A stretch of 64,000 bases of DNA from Paenibacillus sp. AN1007 (GCF_040702995.1 NZ_CP159992.1:1761501-1825500), one strand, 5' to 3'; shown: positions 44,443 to 53,933, numbered from the stretch's first letter. Notes: generated from the sequence alone by a model not told the origin. A program made the numbers and translations.

Positions 44443-44881
44443 GGTATACACTGTTCGGCAGTGGAGTGATTATATCGAGGGTCGACTCACTGAAAGAGAA
44501 GCCGTTCGGATGGAGCAGTTTCTTCTTCATGAACCCGATGCGATGCAGCACTATCTCGAAGCTTTGGGGTTGAAGCAGGACTACCCTGAATTAACGAATC
44601 CGGTTAACTTTACCGATACCGTGATGAACCGAATCGAGAATCTGCCTACTGCAGGCAAAGCACGTAAGTCCCGTGGTGGAAGAAACCGCCGATGGTTTGA
44701 GCACAGAACATTTCATTACGCCGTAGCAGCCTGTTTGACATTGATTTTTCTTTCTTCCGGACTGTTTGACAAGGTAGCTCCTTATCATAAATTCCAAGAA
44801 GGCGACGCAGCAGGCTCGTTTACTGAGAAATGGACCGAGGCAGCTGCCTCATGGCTCGATAACTTCAAGCCCAAACCTTGA
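44429..44881 (+). CDS. Probable membrane anti-sigma factor
   Basis: 150 residues starting at GTG 44429 (VSTNEVYTVRQWSDYIEGRL) with GGAGGAG just upstream; it overlaps the sigma stop by 14 bases. A helical N-terminal sigma-binding region (ERE, MEQFLLHEPDAMQHYLEALG), a basic linker, one membrane helix (FHYAVAACLTLIFLSSGLF) and a short outer tail. It lacks the H-x3-C-x2-C zinc motif of the other anti-sigma in this window. Assignment rests on gene order and topology. Confidence 0.75.
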   Translation: MSTNEVYTVRQWSDYIEGRLTEREAVRMEQFLLHEPDAMQHYLEALGLKQDYPELTNPVNFTDTVMNRIENLPTAGKARKSRGGRNRRWFEHRTFHYAVAACLTLIFLSSGLFDKVAPYHKFQEGDAAGSFTEKWTEAAASWLDNFKPKP

Positions 44882-44924
44882 ATGGTTGTTTGTATAGGGC
44901 CTGATACAGAAAGGAATGACGACT

Positions 44925-46250
44925 GTGCATTCAGATCGTAATAAACTACTTGCATTTTTATTAAACCTGTTTCCCGGACTGGGATTTCTATATTGGCGGC
45001 GTACTGTCCGGGCTGTCGTTTACCCGTTGTTATTTTTCGGAACGGGCATTGGTTTTTTTATGCTGGCCTTTCTGACCCACGAGAAAGATTTATTAATTGT
45101 CGGCCTGTTAGGCGTCATCTTTTTCTGGTGTCTGAGTATGCTGGACATGATCATTGTGCTGCTTTCCGCCCAGCCAGTCCAAGAAACGTATTACAGCGCG
45201 CCGGGCATCTATTATGGTCCTCCCGATCCGCGGCAGGGACAGGTCAACCAGGGAGCTTATGATGTCAGGCAGTCACCGCTGGAATCGCGAACGGAGGAAG
45301 ACATGCATCATCAGGATGGACAGGGTCAGCCTGGATATACCGGATATCCCCGCGATGCCTATACTCAGCCTCAGCCGATGTACCAAAAAGGCAGTGAAGG
45401 GGAACGATTCTTTACCATTTTGCTTTCTTTCGTACCCGGTCTTGGGCATATGCATCTTGGATTGCTTCACCGCGGTTTGTCCTTCCTGATCGCGTTTTTT
45501 GGATCATTTGCGATGATGGTTTTTGTATCCGCCATTACGAACGAATCTGTATTTTTAATGTTTCTTCTCATTCTGCCTGTGATCTGGGTATACTGCATGT
45601 TTGATGCGGTCCAGCATGTACATCGCAAGCAGGCAGGTGAAGTGCTGCAGGATCGAACGTTGTTCGAAGAGCTGGAAACAGGCAAAATCATGGGTCGGCG
45701 CAGCAAAGTGCTGGCGACACTGCTTTCCGCTTTTCCGGGAGCAGGACATATGTATCTCGGTCTGCAGAAGAGAGGCCTGCAGCTGATGTTTCTTTTCTTA
45801 GGGAGTATCTATATACTGGATCTGCTTCGCTTGTCTGTATTTCTGTTTATGATTCCGCTGATCTGGTTCTACAGCTTTTTCGATGGACTTCAGTGTTCCA
45901 GTCGTTATGGACGAGAACCGCTGAGTGATCAGCCTATATTCAAAGACTGGGTCCGTCACCAGCGTTTAATCGGATTCGGGATTGCAGCTCTCGGCCTGTA
46001 CTATTTAACGATTCGCCTGATTATTCCGCAGCTGAATGAGCTGTTCCCGAACGTGTTCCTGACATATGAGATACGTTCCCATTTAAATACAGTGATTGTT
46101 TCACTGCTTCTGATCTTTGGTGGGGTGAAGCTGTTATTAGGGAATAAGCGTCAGACAGCAGCGGGTACCGGCTTGTCAAGTACCAGCGGCACGAAGGATG
46201 ACGAATTGGAGAGTTTGTTCCTGTTCAAGGATCAGGATAAAAAATCGTAA
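44925..46250 (+). CDS. Polytopic membrane protein with three TM2-like repeats
   Basis: About 441 residues from GTG 44925 (AAAGGAAT nine bases upstream; ATG 44916 touches the ribosome site). Three copies of a TM2-domain-like unit: LLAFLLNLFPGLGFLYWRRT (about residue 8), ILLSFVPGLGHMHLGLLHRG (about 164) and LATLLSAFPGAGHMYLGLQK (about 263). Each is followed by a membrane helix pair. A Gly/Pro/Gln-rich cytoplasmic or outer linker separates units 1 and 2. Third gene of the sigma/anti-sigma operon. Function unknown. Confidence 0.8.
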   Translation: MHSDRNKLLAFLLNLFPGLGFLYWRRTVRAVVYPLLFFGTGIGFFMLAFLTHEKDLLIVGLLGVIFFWCLSMLDMIIVLLSAQPVQETYYSAPGIYYGPPDPRQGQVNQGAYDVRQSPLESRTEEDMHHQDGQGQPGYTGYPRDAYTQPQPMYQKGSEGERFFTILLSFVPGLGHMHLGLLHRGLSFLIAFFGSFAMMVFVSAITNESVFLMFLLILPVIWVYCMFDAVQHVHRKQAGEVLQDRTLFEELETGKIMGRRSKVLATLLSAFPGAGHMYLGLQKRGLQLMFLFLGSIYILDLLRLSVFLFMIPLIWFYSFFDGLQCSSRYGREPLSDQPIFKDWVRHQRLIGFGIAALGLYYLTIRLIIPQLNELFPNVFLTYEIRSHLNTVIVSLLLIFGGVKLLLGNKRQTAAGTGLSSTSGTKDDELESLFLFKDQDKKS

Positions 46251-46297
46251 TGTTTATCATGGTTCCCAAAAATCATTTCCAAAGTTATTTCTAAATT

Positions 46298-46338
46298 AAA
46301 AACACACCGGGCTGACCAACAGCCATAGGTGTGTTTTT
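46298..46338. terminator. Bidirectional terminator between the TM2 gene and mtnB
   Basis: AAAAACACACC / GGTGTGTTTTT around an inner GGCTG-ACCAA-CAGCC hairpin. A/T tails on both strands serve the convergent genes. Confidence 0.9.
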
Positions 46339-46401
46339 CTATATTTTTATTAAATTCACGCTGAATCATTGAAGTACGCAGTCTGATCCAACCGCAGCGT
46401 G

Positions 46402-47055
46402 TTACTTCGATGCACCTTTCAGCAGCAGCTGGCGGTACATCACCTCAAACAAAAATTCAAAGGCTTCCAGGTGACGTTTTGCTTCAAATGCATCCCTGCC
46501 CCATGCATAGATTCCATGGTTGCGGAGCAGAATTCCAGGAACACTTGCGTCCAGCGCACCTGGCACAAGTTCAGCGATGGAAGGAATATGTGCAAAGTTC
46601 GGCAGCACAGGTACACGAATGGCCGCATTTTCCTCCCAAATGTTAAAGGCCTTGATCAATTCGATTCCTTGAATCGGCACATGGCCCTGATCACCGAAAA
46701 ATTCGCTGATCAGATTGTTATATACGGTATGCACATGAAACACTGCGCCGCAGCCGGTCAACCGATAAATTTCACAGTGAATCAGCGTTTCGGCGCTGGG
46801 TTTCAAGGTAGTGGCTTCAATCGCTTTGCCTTCTTTATCAACAAAAAGGAAATCTTCGGGCGTGCGAAGAGACTTGTCTTTGCCTGAGGCGGTAACTGCG
46901 AAATAAAACTGTTCCGGGTCAAACTCCCCCACCCGCATCGACAGATTGCCGCTTGTCCCCGGAAACCAGTTTCGGCTCGCGAACAATGCTTTGACATCAG
47001 CCAGTTCTTCAAGAACCTGGCGTTTATGTTCAAGTGTAATCTTTTCAAAACCCAT
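46402..47055 (-). CDS. mtnB: Methylthioribulose-1-phosphate dehydratase
   Basis: 217-residue class II aldolase-fold enzyme of the methionine salvage pathway, dehydrating MTRu-1-P to the diketone. SGNLSMRVG, the zinc site HCEIYRLTGCGAVFHVHTVY and LLRNHGIYAWGRDAFEA are present. The ATG follows the mtnX stop by two bases, with AAGGAG overlapping mtnX. Last gene of the proBAC-mtnWXB unit. Confidence 0.94.
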   Translation of the reverse strand: MGFEKITLEHKRQVLEELADVKALFASRNWFPGTSGNLSMRVGEFDPEQFYFAVTASGKDKSLRTPEDFLFVDKEGKAIEATTLKPSAETLIHCEIYRLTGCGAVFHVHTVYNNLISEFFGDQGHVPIQGIELIKAFNIWEENAAIRVPVLPNFAHIPSIAELVPGALDASVPGILLRNHGIYAWGRDAFEAKRHLEAFEFLFEVMYRQLLLKGASK

Positions 47056-47057
47056 GT

Positions 47058-47734
47058 CTACAGCACTCCTTGTGATTGCTTCTGCTTCATATCTTCGATG
47101 ATGTCATAAAAGGTTGTGAAAGGTACATGATCCACACCGAGTTCCACGCACTTATCCGTCAGGATTGAGCGAGAATAGACCAGGTCCGCTATTTTAGCAC
47201 CTTCAAAGTCTGTCAGACTGTCTCCGATGAGAATGCGGTTATATTCGTTTTCAGGGAATGTTCGAATTACGGTCGTCTTACACATCCCGCAGCCGTTCTC
47301 ACAAGGTGGCTGACAGGGATGAGGCCATTCAATGCGAATGTATTCGCCTGAGAAGTCTGCGCCGTTGCAGTACACATGATCCTGGGGAATATCAAAAGGA
47401 GCGAGTAACGGCTCAATGAAAAAGTCCATGCCGCCGCTGGTTACATTAAATTCAATGCCTTCACTTCGAACATATTCCAAAAATGCAGCAAACCCTTCGC
47501 GAATACCCGCTTGTCCAAGTACAAATTCAACAATCTCGTCTTTTTGCGACGAGGCAGCAGCGCAAACATCGCGCCGACACCTTCACGCAGAGAAACCTTT
47601 TGTTCAATAGTATCTTTCATAATGGCATCAATGCCTTCAGGTTTAAAGTGTTTCATGATCGCAACGATGTTGTCGGAGAGTGTAATCGTTCCGTCAAAGT
47701 CACAAAAGATCGCTGTTTTTTTATGACTTCTCAT
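47058..47734 (-). pseudogene. mtnX: HK-MTPenyl-1-P phosphatase MtnX, frameshifted
   Basis: HAD phosphatase of methionine salvage. The first frame (from ATG 47734, overlapping the mtnW stop as ATGA) gives MRSHKKTAIFCDFDGTIT with the HAD nucleophile Asp and continues to FALLPRRKK. The rest (DEIVEFVLGQAGIREGF, NVTSGGMDFF, WPHPC, IGDSLTDFEGAKIADL) is in another frame ending at 47058. They join at a run of five As (plus-strand Ts 47541-47545); six As would restore one protein of about 226 residues. All catalytic parts are present across the two frames, so decay, if real, is very recent. A sequencing error is equally possible. Confidence 0.85.
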
Positions 47735-48954
47735 CGCTCGCCACCCCATAGATCCAGTGCGCTTTTCAGTTCTGGATGATCGGCTGCGTATTGGGCGAGT
47801 GGAATGGAGCGTCCTGCGGCTTCAATCGCCTGCAGAAAAGCACGTCCGCCTGCCTCGGTTCCCATTGGATGTCCATGAATCCCGCCCCCGGCATTGACGA
47901 TCACATCTTTGCCAAAGTCTCTTAGAATCATCGGCACAAGCCCTGGATGAATGCCGGCAGATGGTACAGGCATGCTTGTTCTTACCGTCAGGTGCGGTGT
48001 AAGCAGCTGCTCTGTGATCGCCATGTTTTCTTCCTTCGGCATAGTGACAGAGCCATAAGGTGAAGGGAAGAGCACAAGATCAGCACCAGCGAGGCGCATC
48101 AGCTGTCCCAATACCACGGAGGCAGCAATACCGTAATGCGGCGAAGGGTACAATGCACCAGCGAGTGCCGGGTGAGCCATAATCGGCACGTTGATATCGG
48201 GATCACTGCTTAGTTCATGCAGTACATCATAACCGTAGGACAGTACATTAAAGAGCAGTGCGTTAGCTCCTGCACCAATTGCGCGTTCAGCCTGCTGCTT
48301 TAATCGGGAGGTAGGACCCGTCAGATTGGCTGCATACAGAAGCTTTTTGCCTGTTTCCTGGCGAGCCTGCTCGGCTGCCTTCATACAGACCTCAACTCTT
48401 TTTTCGATCGGAGTCAGTTTGTTCTCAAACAAAATTTCATCATCCTTGATGAGATCAACTCCGCCAAGGGCCTGACGAATAAATTGTTCACGCAGTTCAT
48501 CAGCATTAAGTCCGATGACGGATTTAAAAATACTCATGAGCAGCGGCCGGTCATGCACGCCAAGCAGGTCACGAACACCGTTCAGGCCAAACTTAGGTCC
48601 AGGGAATGCGCGCAGGAAGCTATCCGAGAAACCAAGATGCTGCAGTTTGATTCGTCCATCCATCGAGATTTTGCCGAAGACGGTCACCAGCAGCGCAGGG
48701 ATATCCCGGCTAAAGTTGATATCCGGATAACCAATGGTAATGTCTGCGTAACGCTCGCCAGAAGGCGAGTCGTTGGCTTCCTTAACCTCAACCTTGAGTA
48801 CTTCGCCCAAGTGCTTCTGCATCGCATCACGCTGCGCCTGAGGAAGCTCGGTCCAGCTGCCTACAGTCATGCCGATGGCGATGGATTGGGCCTTTTTGTG
48901 AAAATCAGCATGATCATCATGCAGACGATATGTGGCGGTACACATATTATTCAT
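47731..48954 (-). CDS. mtnW: 2,3-diketo-5-methylthiopentyl-1-phosphate enolase (RuBisCO-like)
   Basis: 407-residue form IV RuBisCO-like protein, an enolase in methionine salvage. IAIGMTVGSWTELP opens the N-terminal domain. GGVDLIKDDEILFE contains the lysine usually carbamylated and its Asp-Glu metal ligands. SAGIHPGLVP and NAGGGIHGHPMGTEAGGRAF bind phosphate. AAGGAG precedes ATG 48954, and the start overlaps proC by 8 bases, so the gene is tied to proline synthesis at the translational level. Its TGA overlaps mtnX. Confidence 0.95.
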   Translation of the reverse strand: MNNMCTATYRLHDDHADFHKKAQSIAIGMTVGSWTELPQAQRDAMQKHLGEVLKVEVKEANDSPSGERYADITIGYPDINFSRDIPALLVTVFGKISMDGRIKLQHLGFSDSFLRAFPGPKFGLNGVRDLLGVHDRPLLMSIFKSVIGLNADELREQFIRQALGGVDLIKDDEILFENKLTPIEKRVEVCMKAAEQARQETGKKLLYAANLTGPTSRLKQQAERAIGAGANALLFNVLSYGYDVLHELSSDPDINVPIMAHPALAGALYPSPHYGIAASVVLGQLMRLAGADLVLFPSPYGSVTMPKEENMAITEQLLTPHLTVRTSMPVPSAGIHPGLVPMILRDFGKDVIVNAGGGIHGHPMGTEAGGRAFLQAIEAAGRSIPLAQYAADHPELKSALDLWGGER

Positions 48955-49813
48955 GTTTTAAATCTCCTTCCAATGCAGCTCCCATCTCACGCGAGCGCTC
49001 TGCACAGCGGTTCACGGCTGCAATCACATTTTCAAAGAAGTCACCTTCATCCAGCGTTTTGAGAGCAGCCTGCGTTGCACCTCCTGGGGAGGTGACATCA
49101 CTGCGAAGTTTCATCGGTTCAAGACCAGTCTGCTGCACCATGCGTGCAGCACCGAGTACGGTCTGCACGGTTAGATCACGAGACTGCTGGCTGGACAAAC
49201 CGCCGCGAATTCCGGCTGCAATCATGGCTTCCATCAGATAGTACACATAAGCTGGGCCGCTGCCGGATATCCCGGTAAGCACTTCGAGTTTATCTTCCGG
49301 TACGATGGTTACGATTCCTACAGCTTCAAAAAGTGTCATGACTGTACTGCGCTGTTCATCCGTAATCTCTGCAGAGAAAGCAAGTCCGGTTGCTCCAAGT
49401 CCGATCGTACTGGACGTATTAGGCATCGTTCTTGCAATCGGCTGTTTGCGTCCGAGCAGACTCTGCATCGTACGAATGGACAGTCCGGCAATAACGGATA
49501 CGATCAGCTGGTCCTTAGACAACAGCGGCCCCAGTTCACGCAGCGCGGCTGCGGCATCTTTTGGTTTCATACACAGTACAATAACCGGGGATGCGGCAAG
49601 AAGATCCAGCGATTGTGAAGCCGTTCCGGTATGAACAGCGTAGCGGGTGCCGAGCTCCTCCTGCCGTTTCAGATTGCTGCGATTCAGCATGGTAATATCC
49701 TGAGGACGAACGACAAGACGGGAAATGAGTCCACGCACGATGGCTTCAGCCATCGCGCCTGCCCCGTGGAAAGTAATCTTTTGCTGTAATAATGTCTGCT
49801 GCTCTTGGCTCAT
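48947..49813 (-). CDS. proC: Pyrroline-5-carboxylate reductase
   Basis: 288-residue NAD(P)H-dependent last step of proline synthesis. FHGAGAMAEAIVRGL is a slightly altered Rossmann loop (GxGxMA), followed by CMKPKDAAAALREL and ARTMPNTSSTIGLGATGL. SGSGPAYVYYLMEAMI and the DVTSPGGATQAAL segment near the end are the catalytic family signature. Third gene after proB and proA, 37 bases after proA. Confidence 0.95.
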   Translation of the reverse strand: MSQEQQTLLQQKITFHGAGAMAEAIVRGLISRLVVRPQDITMLNRSNLKRQEELGTRYAVHTGTASQSLDLLAASPVIVLCMKPKDAAAALRELGPLLSKDQLIVSVIAGLSIRTMQSLLGRKQPIARTMPNTSSTIGLGATGLAFSAEITDEQRSTVMTLFEAVGIVTIVPEDKLEVLTGISGSGPAYVYYLMEAMIAAGIRGGLSSQQSRDLTVQTVLGAARMVQQTGLEPMKLRSDVTSPGGATQAALKTLDEGDFFENVIAAVNRCAERSREMGAALEGDLKHE

Positions 49814-49850
49814 AATTATCGTTCCTCCTAAATAACTGGTGTTTCTAATA

Positions 49851-51098
49851 TTATTGACGAATCTGGCCGTTACCCGTAATCCGGTATTTACTGGAGGTTA
49901 ACGCAGGCAGTCCCATCGGACCGCGTGCATGAAGTTTTTGTGTACTGATTCCGATCTCCGCACCGTACCCGAACTCAAATCCGTCAGTGAAACGAGTCGA
50001 GGCATTGTGATAGACAGCTGCTGCATCGACTTCATGCATAAAGCGTTCAGCATGAGCTGTGTCCCGGGTTACGATACATTCGGAGTGTTTGGTTCCATAG
50101 TGTGCAATATGCTGCAGTGCTTCATCCAGATCGTTCACAATGCGAATGTTCAAAATATAATCGTTATACTCGGTTGCATAATCTTCCTCTGATGCTTCAA
50201 GCGCTGTCGGAACAAGGCGGCGAACGTTTTCACAGCCTTTAAGAACCACATTTGCTTCACGGAAACGCTCGGCCAGTGATGGGAGATGTTTTGCCGCATA
50301 CGCTTCATGCAGCAGCAGGGTTTCCATGGAATTACATACCGATGGGCGCTGTGCCTTGGCATTGATCGCGATGTCTGCGGCCATCACATCATCCGCCGAC
50401 TCATCGACATACGTATGACAGATGCCAGCACCCGTTTCGATGACGGGTACCGTTGCGTTGGCGACGACAGTACGGATAAGAGATGCACCGCCGCGCGGAA
50501 TGATGACATCCAGCAGACCGTTCAGTTTGAGCATTTCGTCAACAGATGCACGGTCTGCGTCTTCCACAAGCTGCAGTGCATCCGCAGGCATAGCGGTTGC
50601 TGCAAGTGCCTGATGCAGCACCTCGACAATTTTCCGATTGGAGGACAGCGCAGAAGAACCGCCGCGCAGCAGCACTGCATTGCCTGTTTTAAGGCAAAGT
50701 CCTGCTGCATCAACCGTTACATTAGGACGAGCTTCATAGATAATGCCGATTAGGCCGATAGGCACTCTTAATTTTTCGATATGCAGACCATTGGGACGTG
50801 TAAAAGTTTCGAGCACTTCGCCGACTGGATCAGGAAGTTCTGCAATTTGCCGCAGGCCTTCGGCAATACCTGCTATACGTTCTTTGTTCAATGCAAGCCG
50901 GTCGAGCATCGATTCGGGCGTCCCTTGTTCTCTGCCGCGATCCAAATCTTCTGCATTGGCGGAAATGATGGCATCAGAGGCTGCAATCAAGGCGTCAGCC
51001 ATAACGCGCAGTGCAGCGTTTTTCTGTTCGGTAGTCAGTCGGTTCAGTTCGTTCACGACAGATTTGGCTCTGCCGGCTTTTTCTCGCACTTCACTCAT
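49851..51098 (-). CDS. proA: Glutamate-5-semialdehyde dehydrogenase
   Basis: 415-residue gamma-glutamyl phosphate reductase of the aldehyde dehydrogenase fold. IGIIYEARPNVTVDAAGLCL, VLLRGGSSALSSNRKI, ETGAGICHTYVDESAD and the catalytic Cys in QRPSVCNSMETLLLH are visible. GGAGG precedes ATG 51098. Partner of proB, 36 bases downstream of it. Confidence 0.96.
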   Translation of the reverse strand: MSEVREKAGRAKSVVNELNRLTTEQKNAALRVMADALIAASDAIISANAEDLDRGREQGTPESMLDRLALNKERIAGIAEGLRQIAELPDPVGEVLETFTRPNGLHIEKLRVPIGLIGIIYEARPNVTVDAAGLCLKTGNAVLLRGGSSALSSNRKIVEVLHQALAATAMPADALQLVEDADRASVDEMLKLNGLLDVIIPRGGASLIRTVVANATVPVIETGAGICHTYVDESADDVMAADIAINAKAQRPSVCNSMETLLLHEAYAAKHLPSLAERFREANVVLKGCENVRRLVPTALEASEEDYATEYNDYILNIRIVNDLDEALQHIAHYGTKHSECIVTRDTAHAERFMHEVDAAAVYHNASTRFTDGFEFGYGAEIGISTQKLHARGPMGLPALTSSKYRITGNGQIRQ

Positions 51099-51134
51099 TT
51101 TGAATTCCTCCTCTAAAATTAAATATAAAAGTTG

Positions 51135-52238
51135 TTATTTTAAGGTAATCCATTCATCCCGATGAATCACTTCAAGCCTATGGATGCTGTTCAGCTGTTT
51201 CATAACCTCACCGCTCGGCAGGCCTGCGATCTGACGAAGCTGATCATCATCATAATTGACGATACCGCGACCCAGGAGCGTTTCATCTGGACCCTGTACT
51301 TCGACTACGTCTCCGGCATGGAAGGTTCCCAGTACACGCTTCACGCCTACAGGAAGCAGACTGTGACCGCCATGAACCAATGCTTCTTCGGCGCCCTGAT
51401 CCACAACGACCGTACCGAGTGGAGTGGACATAAAGCCGAGCCACTGCTTTTTACGGGAGAGAGAAGCCAGTTTTGTTTCAAAATACGTGCCTTTGCCTGT
51501 TCCATCGACCGCCAGCTGCAGATCCCCAGGTTCTTTTACACTTCCGACAAATACGGGTACGCCTCCGCGTGTAGCCACTTTGGCTGCATCGACCTTGGAG
51601 CGCATCCCGCCTGTACCCACAGATGATCCCGAGCCCCCCGCATACGCGTATATCTCGGCTGTGATTTCAGGGATACGATCATAGCGTTTGGCCGCCGGAT
51701 CTTTGCGTGGATCTGCTGTGTACAATCCATTGGTATCTGTGACAATAACAAGGTGCTGTGCCTTGACCAGGTTGGCGACCAATGCAGATAGCAGATCGTT
51801 ATCGCCAAATTTCAATTCGTCAACAGACACGGTATCATTTTCGTTAAAAATCGGAATGACACGCTGTTTCAGCAGTTCTTCTACAGTCATGCCTGCATTT
51901 CCCATCCGCTTGCGGCTGTGAAAGTCAGTACGAGTTAATAGGATTTGTGCCGTAGTAACGCGGTGCGCTGCAAAAGCCTGTTGATATGCCTGCATCAGCA
52001 GAGCCTGACCGACAGCGGCAGCTGCTTGTTTCTCATGTAACGGTTTGGGACGCTGCGGGTATCCAATCTCCCGAAATCCGGCGGCAACTGCACCGGATGT
52101 AACGAGCAGCACTTCATGGCCCTGTGCTGACAGGGAGGCAATTTCATCTGCAAAAAATGAGATTGCCCGACGATCCAAACCGCCTTCTTCGGTTGTCAAT
52201 GAGCTGCTCCCGATTTTAACGACAATACGTGAGGTCAT
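51135..52238 (-). CDS. proB: Glutamate 5-kinase
   Basis: 367 residues. The amino acid kinase domain (VVKIGSSSLTTEEGGLDRRA, LLVTSGAVAAGFREIGYP, PIFNENDTVSVDELKFGDND, GTGGMRSKVDAAKVATRGGV) makes gamma-glutamyl phosphate and is the proline feedback point. A C-terminal PUA domain (about 285-360) is present. First gene of the T-box operon. Confidence 0.96.
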   Translation of the reverse strand: MTSRIVVKIGSSSLTTEEGGLDRRAISFFADEIASLSAQGHEVLLVTSGAVAAGFREIGYPQRPKPLHEKQAAAAVGQALLMQAYQQAFAAHRVTTAQILLTRTDFHSRKRMGNAGMTVEELLKQRVIPIFNENDTVSVDELKFGDNDLLSALVANLVKAQHLVIVTDTNGLYTADPRKDPAAKRYDRIPEITAEIYAYAGGSGSSVGTGGMRSKVDAAKVATRGGVPVFVGSVKEPGDLQLAVDGTGKGTYFETKLASLSRKKQWLGFMSTPLGTVVVDQGAEEALVHGGHSLLPVGVKRVLGTFHAGDVVEVQGPDETLLGRGIVNYDDDQLRQIAGLPSGEVMKQLNSIHRLEVIHRDEWITLK

Positions 52239-52295
52239 GATTTCACTTCCTTAAACATAGTTAATCAGCGATGATGAAGCAGCCTATTCAGGTAC

Positions 52296-52545
52296 AAAAA
52301 AAACTCTCATCCTTTGGTAAAAAAGGACGAAAGTTCGTTACTTCCGCGGTACCACCTTTATTGATGATCAGATCATCCGGCTTCATGCCCTGTAACAGAA
52401 GGCACTGTCCTGTTCACAACAGGCCGCTCAGGGGTAGGTTTCGGAGAGAAGCCGCGGTAAATTCTTGCAGCCAGATGGAATTTACTCTCTGTGCGCAGCT
52501 GGTTCTCTCTTACTGGTCCCGTCATCACGTTTCGTTCTCATTATT
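52296..52545 (-). promoter_or_regulatory. T-box leader of the proBAC-mtnWXB operon, probable proline specifier
   Basis: On the minus strand the 14-base T-box core AAGGTGGTACCGCGG lies at 52344-52358, the antiterminator bulge that pairs with uncharged tRNA. Stem I shows AGTA before AGAGAGAA and the facing TTCTCTCC-GAAA-CCT-A; CCU (plus 52436-52438) followed by A is the likely specifier codon for proline. The terminator ACTTTCGTCCTT / AAGGATGAGAGT with eight Ts (ending at 52296) follows the T-box. Uncharged tRNA-Pro would allow read-through into proB. Confidence 0.92.
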
Positions 52546-52551
52546 TCTTAT

Positions 52552-52580
52552 AACATACCATGGAAACTTGGCATATGCAA
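52552..52580 (-). promoter_or_regulatory. Promoter of the proBAC-mtnWXB T-box leader
   Basis: Minus strand: TTGCAT (52575-52580), 17-base spacer, TATGTT (52552-52557), placing the start near 52545, just upstream of stem I. Confidence 0.6.
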
Positions 52581-52621
52581 AGGGATTGTATTCACGTGTT
52601 TGCCAGAAGAAACCTCGAGGC

Positions 52622-53831
52622 TTACTTGAACAGATGAAGCTTGCCTATTCGCTCTGCCGCTTCACGCAGCCGGTGCTCATCACTCAGAAGACCTACACGT
52701 ACATAACCTTCCCCATGGGAGCCAAAACCGATCCCAGGCGCGACAGCAACCTTTGCTTCTCGCAGCAATATGTCCGTCAAACCAGCAGATGTATAACCGT
52801 CAGGCACAGGCAGCCAGCCAAAAAATGAACCTTCCGGCTTAGATGCTTTCCAACCGATGTCGGAAAGGGCATCATAGAACGCATTTCGGCGGGATTCATA
52901 CCGCGCAACCAGCGAAGTCACGCAATCCTGCGGGCCGGTCAGAGCTTCTGCCGCGGCAGCTTGGATACCACCAAAAAGGCTGACATAAATATGATCCTGC
53001 AGCAGATTGATTTTAGAGATGATCTCAGCATTTCCCAGTGCGAATCCAACACGCCATCCGGCCATATTATATGTTTTGGATAATGTATAAAATTCGACGC
53101 CAACCTCTTTGGCTCCCGGGGCTTGCAAAAAGCTGACCGGACGATGCCCGTCATATCCGATGGCACCGTATGCAAAATCACTGGCAACGACAATCTTATG
53201 CTGCATTGCGAATTCTACAGTGTCCTCATAGAAGGATAGCGGAGCCGCAGCTGAAGTCGGATTATTTGGATAGTTCAGGAACATCAGCTTGGCCTTTTGC
53301 CGGTCATCGGCAGAGATCGCTTCGTAATCGGGCAGAAATGCGTTGCCTTGCAGTAGAGGCATAAAGCTCATACGCGCCTGTGCGAGAGCAACACCAGACC
53401 AATAATCGGGATACCCGGGATCGGGAACCAGACATACATCCCCGGGATTCAATAAGACTTGCGGTAATTGAACCAGACCGGTTTTACCACCAAAAAGAAT
53501 CGCGATTTCGGTCTCGGGATCCAAGTCAACGTTGTAATCTTCTTTGTAGCGCTTGGCAGCAGCTTTCCTTTAGAAAGGCATACCCGCGAAACGGAGAGTA
53601 TTTATGATAAAGCGGATTCTCAGCTGACTGCTGTAAGGATTGAATAATATGCGGTGGTGTAGGAGTATCGGGATTACCCTGCCCCAGATTGATGACATCA
53701 TGACCGCTTGCAATCTCACGGTTCACATTTTGAACAAGGGTTGCAAAAAATTGCGTTGGCAGCTGAGACATGACATGTGCAGACGGGATTGGAAAGGCTG
53801 AAGAAGCAGGTCTATGTTCTGAATTCGTCAT
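52622..53831 (-). pseudogene. mtnE: Methionine-salvage aminotransferase MtnE, frameshifted
   Basis: Class I/II aminotransferase close to B. subtilis MtnE (YkrV), which transaminates KMTB to methionine. The first frame gives LPTQFFATLVQNVNREIASG, VINLGQGNPDTPTPPH and HKYSPFRGYAFLKE, then ends in nonsense at 53526. The second frame continues AAAKRYKEDYNVDLDPETE, LFGGKTGLVQLPQVLLNPGD and LSKTYNMAGWRVGFALG (PLP lysine) to 52622. One extra A in GGAAAGCT (plus-strand Ts 53564-53566) separates them. ATG 53831 has GGAG eleven bases upstream. Joined length is about 402 residues, normal for the family. Confidence 0.85.
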
Positions 53832-53933
53832 CGTATTTATCACTCCGGATATTCATTTATGGCAAAACGTTCTCATTAATTTATCACGCCAATCCCGAGC
53901 TGTATAGAGGGAGATAGAAGTGAGACAGGACAT

